From contig JAJYOG010000006.1 in the NCBI GenBank assembly GCA_021785935.1, forward strand, positions 1-64,000: DNA of 64,000 bases, given 5' to 3'. Origin of the DNA: Actinomycetes bacterium. Lineage in GTDB: Bacteria; Actinomycetota; Thermoleophilia; BMS3ABIN01. Position numbers and translations under genes: made by a program. Below the pieces are notes generated by a model. The model did not search any database. It saw only the letters and a list, made by a program, of their open reading frames with translations, and was not told the DNA's origin. Shown here piece by piece: positions 60,085 to 64,000 of this stretch. The first letter of the stretch is position 1. The number at the start of each line of letters is the position of its first letter.

Positions 60085-61680
60085 GTGAATGATACTGAAA
60101 AACATTGCAATGATAAGCCGGAAGAAGCCTGCGGCGTCTTTGGAACCGTTGCTCCCGGACGCGAAGTCAGCCGGCTGGCCTTCTTCGCACTCTTCGCGTT
60201 GCAGCACCGCGGCCAGGAGAGCGCCGGCATCGCCGTCAGCGACGACGGCCATCTGACTGCGATCAAGGATATGGGCCTGGTCTCGCAGGTCTTCAACGAA
60301 CAGATGCTAAAGAGCCTGTCGGGGGAAGCGGCCATCGGCCATGTGCGTTATTCCACCACAGGTTCCACCCGCTGGGCCAACGCGCAGCCGGTCTGCCTCA
60401 ACCGCAACGGCCACACGTTGGCATTGGCACATAACGGCAATATAGTCAATACCGGTGAGCTGCGTGAGATCATGGCGCCGCGCGGGATCAAGCTAACTAC
60501 CACCAGTGACAGCGAACTGCTGGCGGCGCTGATCGCCACCAACGAAGCCGAGGACATCCGCGACGCTGTGGCCGAAAGCATCCCCAAAATCAAGGGAGCG
60601 TTTTCGGTCGTGCTGCTTAGCCAGGGTACGGTCGTGGGCTTCCGCGATCCCTGGGGTGTGCGGCCGCTCTGCGTCGGCAAGCTCGATGACGGTAATTTCG
60701 TACTGGCCTCGGAGAGTTGCGCGCTCGACATCATCGGCGCCGAGTTCGTTCAGGAGGTCGAGCCCGGGCAGATGGCGGTGCTGACCGAAGGTAATCTCGA
60801 GCTGCGCCAGGTAGTTGAGCCGGCCGAGCGGCAGGGATTCTGCATTTTTGAATATATTTACTTCGCGAGGCCGGACTCAGTCATCAACGGCCTCAATGTT
60901 TCCCAGGCGCGTAACCGCATGGGCGAGGAGCTGGCCCGCGAGTCCCTGGTGGAGGCCGACATGGTCATCCCCATCCCGGACACCGGCACGCCGGCCGCTA
61001 TCGGCTTTGCCCGCGCCAGCGGCGTCCCTTACGGGGAAGGACTGATCAAGAACCGTTATGTCGGGCGCACCTTCATTCAGCCGGACCAGGATCTGCGGCA
61101 GCACGGCATTCGGGTCAAGCTGAATCCGCTCGCGGAAGCGATCAAGGGCAAGAGCCTGGTCGTCGTCGACGACTCCATCGTCCGTGGTAACACAACTCAT
61201 AAAATTGTCAAAATGCTATACGACGCCGGCGCCACCGAAGTGCATCTGCGCATCAGCTCGCCGCCGATCACTCATCCCTGTTTCTACGGGATTGATACCT
61301 CCACCAGCACCGAGCTGATCGCCTCGGAGAAAACTGTCGAGGAGATTCGCAAGCAGGTCGGCGCCGATTCACTGGAATACATCTCGCTGGCCGGGCTGCA
61401 GCGGGCAGTGGGCAGACCGGCGACCGATTACTGCCGCGCCTGTTTCACCGGCAACTATCCCGTCGATATTCCGGATTCGCTCAAGCTGTGCAAGCACCGC
61501 TTCGAGCAGGTCGAGCAGGGTTCCAGGGATGAAAAACCGTCCGGCAACGGCGGCAAGCCGAAACGGAAGCAGACCGCCGCCGGCAGAGAGCCGAAGCAGG
61601 ATCGGTCCGCCGCCGGTGGCAAGCGGACAAAGAAGCAGACCGCTAGTGGCAAGGGGACCGAGAAGGAGCCGGTGGCATAG
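60085..61680 (+). CDS. purF: Glutamine phosphoribosylpyrophosphate amidotransferase
   Basis: 531 residues. A 15-residue propeptide (MNDTEKHCNDKPEEA) precedes the N-terminal nucleophile Cys16 in CGVFGTVAPG, so self-processing is expected. IGHVRYSTTGSTRWANAQPV and LAHNGNIVNTGELRE belong to the glutaminase. VVVDDSIVRGNTTHKIVKML is the PRPP loop. Cys in CFYGIDTSTSTELIAS and YCRACFTGNYPV suggest the Fe-S form. The last 50 residues are a lysine-rich tail (GGKPKRKQTAAGREPKQDRS ...) not usual for PurF. GTG 60085 is used. Confidence 0.96.
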   Translation: MNDTEKHCNDKPEEACGVFGTVAPGREVSRLAFFALFALQHRGQESAGIAVSDDGHLTAIKDMGLVSQVFNEQMLKSLSGEAAIGHVRYSTTGSTRWANAQPVCLNRNGHTLALAHNGNIVNTGELREIMAPRGIKLTTTSDSELLAALIATNEAEDIRDAVAESIPKIKGAFSVVLLSQGTVVGFRDPWGVRPLCVGKLDDGNFVLASESCALDIIGAEFVQEVEPGQMAVLTEGNLELRQVVEPAERQGFCIFEYIYFARPDSVINGLNVSQARNRMGEELARESLVEADMVIPIPDTGTPAAIGFARASGVPYGEGLIKNRYVGRTFIQPDQDLRQHGIRVKLNPLAEAIKGKSLVVVDDSIVRGNTTHKIVKMLYDAGATEVHLRISSPPITHPCFYGIDTSTSTELIASEKTVEEIRKQVGADSLEYISLAGLQRAVGRPATDYCRACFTGNYPVDIPDSLKLCKHRFEQVEQGSRDEKPSGNGGKPKRKQTAAGREPKQDRSAAGGKRTKKQTASGKGTEKEPVA

Positions 61681-61703
61681 GCGCTCCGCGTAAAGGCGAG
61701 CCG

Positions 61704-62711
<1,008 letters not shown>

Positions 62712-62717
62712 AGCGAG

Positions 62718-63374
62718 ATGAATGCCGCCGGCGCCGATAGCGGCACACCGCCGTTCCGTCTGGGAGTGCTTGTCTCCGGTTCGGGTTCGAACCTGCAGAG
62801 CATCATCGACAAGCTGCACAACGGGCCGGCCAACATCGGGATCGCTGTGGTCGTCAGCGACAACAATAAGGCCAAAGGCCTGATGCGGGCGGCCGAAGCC
62901 GGCATTCCCACGGCTGTTTTTTCCATGATCGATTTCGATGACCGCGTCGAGCATGACCGGGCCATGGCCGCGGAACTCAAGCGCCACGAGGTCGACCTGG
63001 TAGTTTTAGCGGGGTACATGCTCCTGGTGACGCCAGGCCTGCTGGACAGCTTTCCGTACAAGGTTATCAACCTGCATCCGGCGCTGCTTCCCGCTTTTCC
63101 GGGCGCTTCGCCGATTGAGGATACCATGGACTACGGCGCCAGAATTACCGGCGTCACGGTGCATTTTGTGGATGAAGGCGCCGACACCGGCCCGATCATT
63201 CTTCAAGAAGCGGTGGAAATTAAATATAATGACACGGTCGAAAGCCTGCGGGGCCGGATCCATGAGGTCGAGCACCGGATTCTGCCGCGGGCCATCGAGC
63301 TGATAGCATCCGGACGGGTGAGGTTTGATGAGGAAAATCCGCGCCGGGTGATCGTGGATGAAGACCGGCCGTAA
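62718..63374 (+). CDS. purN: GAR formyltransferase
   Basis: 218 residues: LGVLVSGSGSNLQSIIDKLH, VVVSDNNKAKGLMRAAEAGI, LVVLAGYMLLVTPGLLDSFP, then INLHPALLPAFPGASPIEDT with the catalytic Asn/His pair and VTVHFVDEGADTGPIILQEA with the catalytic Asp. It uses 10-formyl-tetrahydrofolate. ATG 62718 lies 6 bases after purM. Confidence 0.96.
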   Translation: MNAAGADSGTPPFRLGVLVSGSGSNLQSIIDKLHNGPANIGIAVVVSDNNKAKGLMRAAEAGIPTAVFSMIDFDDRVEHDRAMAAELKRHEVDLVVLAGYMLLVTPGLLDSFPYKVINLHPALLPAFPGASPIEDTMDYGARITGVTVHFVDEGADTGPIILQEAVEIKYNDTVESLRGRIHEVEHRILPRAIELIASGRVRFDEENPRRVIVDEDRP

Positions 63375-63415
63375 CATTACCGGGGAAAAGGGCGGCAGCA
63401 GGAAATTTTAGAAGA

Positions 63416-63434
63416 AAGACCCATGAAGGGTCTT
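63416..63434 (+). terminator. Hairpin between purN and purH
   Basis: AAGACCC-ATGAA-GGGTCTT, a 7-base stem without a T run. It may slow or stabilise the message rather than terminate it. Confidence 0.4.
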
Positions 63435-63467
63435 ACAGCATATTAGTCCGCAACCGGGGAGGAAGTC

Positions 63468-64000
63468 TTGAAAGTTAAACGAGCGCTCATATCCGTTTCC
63501 AACAAGATCGGATTGGACAAGTTCGCCCAGTCACTCACTGATCTTGGTGTAGAGATCATTTCCACCGGCGGCACCGCCAAGTTCCTCAAGGACAAGGGCA
63601 TCCCGGTTACCGGTATCAGCGACGTCACCGGCTTCCCCGAGATCCTCGGCGGACGCGTCAAGACGCTGCATCCTAACATCCATGCCGGCCTTCTCGCCGA
63701 CCGCGACAACCACGAGCACATGCTGACGCTCAAGGAACAGAACATTAAACCAATTGACATGGTTGTGGTCAGCCTCTATCCCTTTGAGGAAGTATCCGGG
63801 CGCCGCGGCGTTTCCGAGGAAGAGGTCATCGAGAACATCGATGTTGGCGGTCCGACGATGATCCGCGCCGCCTCCAAGAACTTCAAGAGCGTGGCCGTGA
63901 TCACCGATCCCCGCCGCTACAATAGCATCCTCGATGAGATGAAGGAGAACGACAACCAGATCAGTTTCGAGACGCTGCGCAGCCTGGCGACACAGGCCTT
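63468..64000 (+). CDS. purH: Bifunctional AICAR formyltransferase/IMP cyclohydrolase, 5' part
   Basis: 178 codons visible before the window ends. They cover the MGS-like IMP cyclohydrolase domain: [91 protein letters not shown]. It performs the last two steps to IMP; the transformylase domain would lie beyond the edge. TTG 63468 follows GGGGAGGAAG and is the only suitable start. Confidence 0.96.
   Translation, partial: MKVKRALISVSNKIGLDKFAQSLTDLGVEIISTGGTAKFLKDKGIPVTGISDVTGFPEILGGRVKTLHPNIHAGLLADRDNHEHMLTLKEQNIKPIDMVVVSLYPFEEVSGRRGVSEEEVIENIDVGGPTMIRAASKNFKSVAVITDPRRYNSILDEMKENDNQISFETLRSLATQA

Overview
The window reads as a chromosomal segment of an anaerobic, high-GC bacterium, most likely an uncultured actinobacterial (Actinomycetota) lineage. 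This is an inference, not a marker-based assignment. It rests on gene content: an actinobacterial-type integral membrane protein at 20805, a YlbF-family regulator, a NapC-type cytochrome plus molybdoenzyme respiratory cluster, and an SRP RNA-dnaX-ybaB-recR locus beside a de novo purine cluster. No 16S rRNA or tRNA gene was recognised.

Region 1 (1-12.9 kb) is a decaying accessory island. Toxin-antitoxin and defence cassettes (phd-parE, mntA-hepT, an Mrr-type nuclease, hicAB, a truncated antitoxin) lie between copies of a 110-150 bp repeat that all point the same way and occur nowhere else in the window. A 42-43 residue basic protein with a QWWKHLRDWKRVANKRER core closes several cassettes. The 3' end of a group II intron, two IS200 remnants, a truncated duplicate of the mntA block, and broken TauE and methyltransferase copies record repeated insertion and duplication. 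An NRAMP-like transporter with an extra N-terminal domain and a SoxB/5'-nucleotidase-like enzyme sit in the middle.

Region 2 (12.9-25.1 kb) holds thiM, an FTR1-type permease and, on the minus strand, a permease-arsR-hgcA-hgcB cluster: the gene pair for mercury methylation, with the HgcA cap-helix motif NVWCAAGK and the HgcB double 4Fe-4S ferredoxin with C-terminal Cys pair. After decayed ABC-transporter genes, a TetR regulator, a PsiE-like protein, a YlbF protein and a ferredoxin comes a candidate RiPP locus. It has a radical SAM/SPASM enzyme with a PqqD-like N-terminus, a Cys-containing small protein and a 20-residue Cys/Ser/Lys peptide gene with a strong Shine-Dalgarno.

Region 3 (25.3-32.6 kb) is a respiratory cluster. 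It encodes a 12-haem NapC-like cytochrome, a one-helix protein, a four-cluster ferredoxin subunit, an NrfD/PsrC membrane subunit, a Tat-exported molybdopterin oxidoreductase, its TorD-like chaperone and a 7-haem cytochrome. Together they would move electrons between the quinone pool and a periplasmic molybdenum enzyme. The substrate cannot be named from sequence, and the usual Cys molybdenum ligand seems to be absent.

Region 4 (32.9-64 kb) is housekeeping. It contains a CBS-domain family II pyrophosphatase, ffs, dnaX, ybaB and recR, then a multicopper oxidase, a DsbA-like protein and an FAD oxidoreductase. The purine pathway is nearly complete and dispersed at first: purA, purD, purE and purB, then a compact run purC-purS-purQ-purL-purF-purM-purN-purH, with purH cut by the window edge. 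Methionine sulfoxide reductases, YchF, a nucleotidyltransferase toxin pair and a DNA alkylation repair protein are interspersed. A short REP-like element with core GGGGACACAATACTAAA recurs only in this region, mostly as inverted pairs in intergenic gaps.
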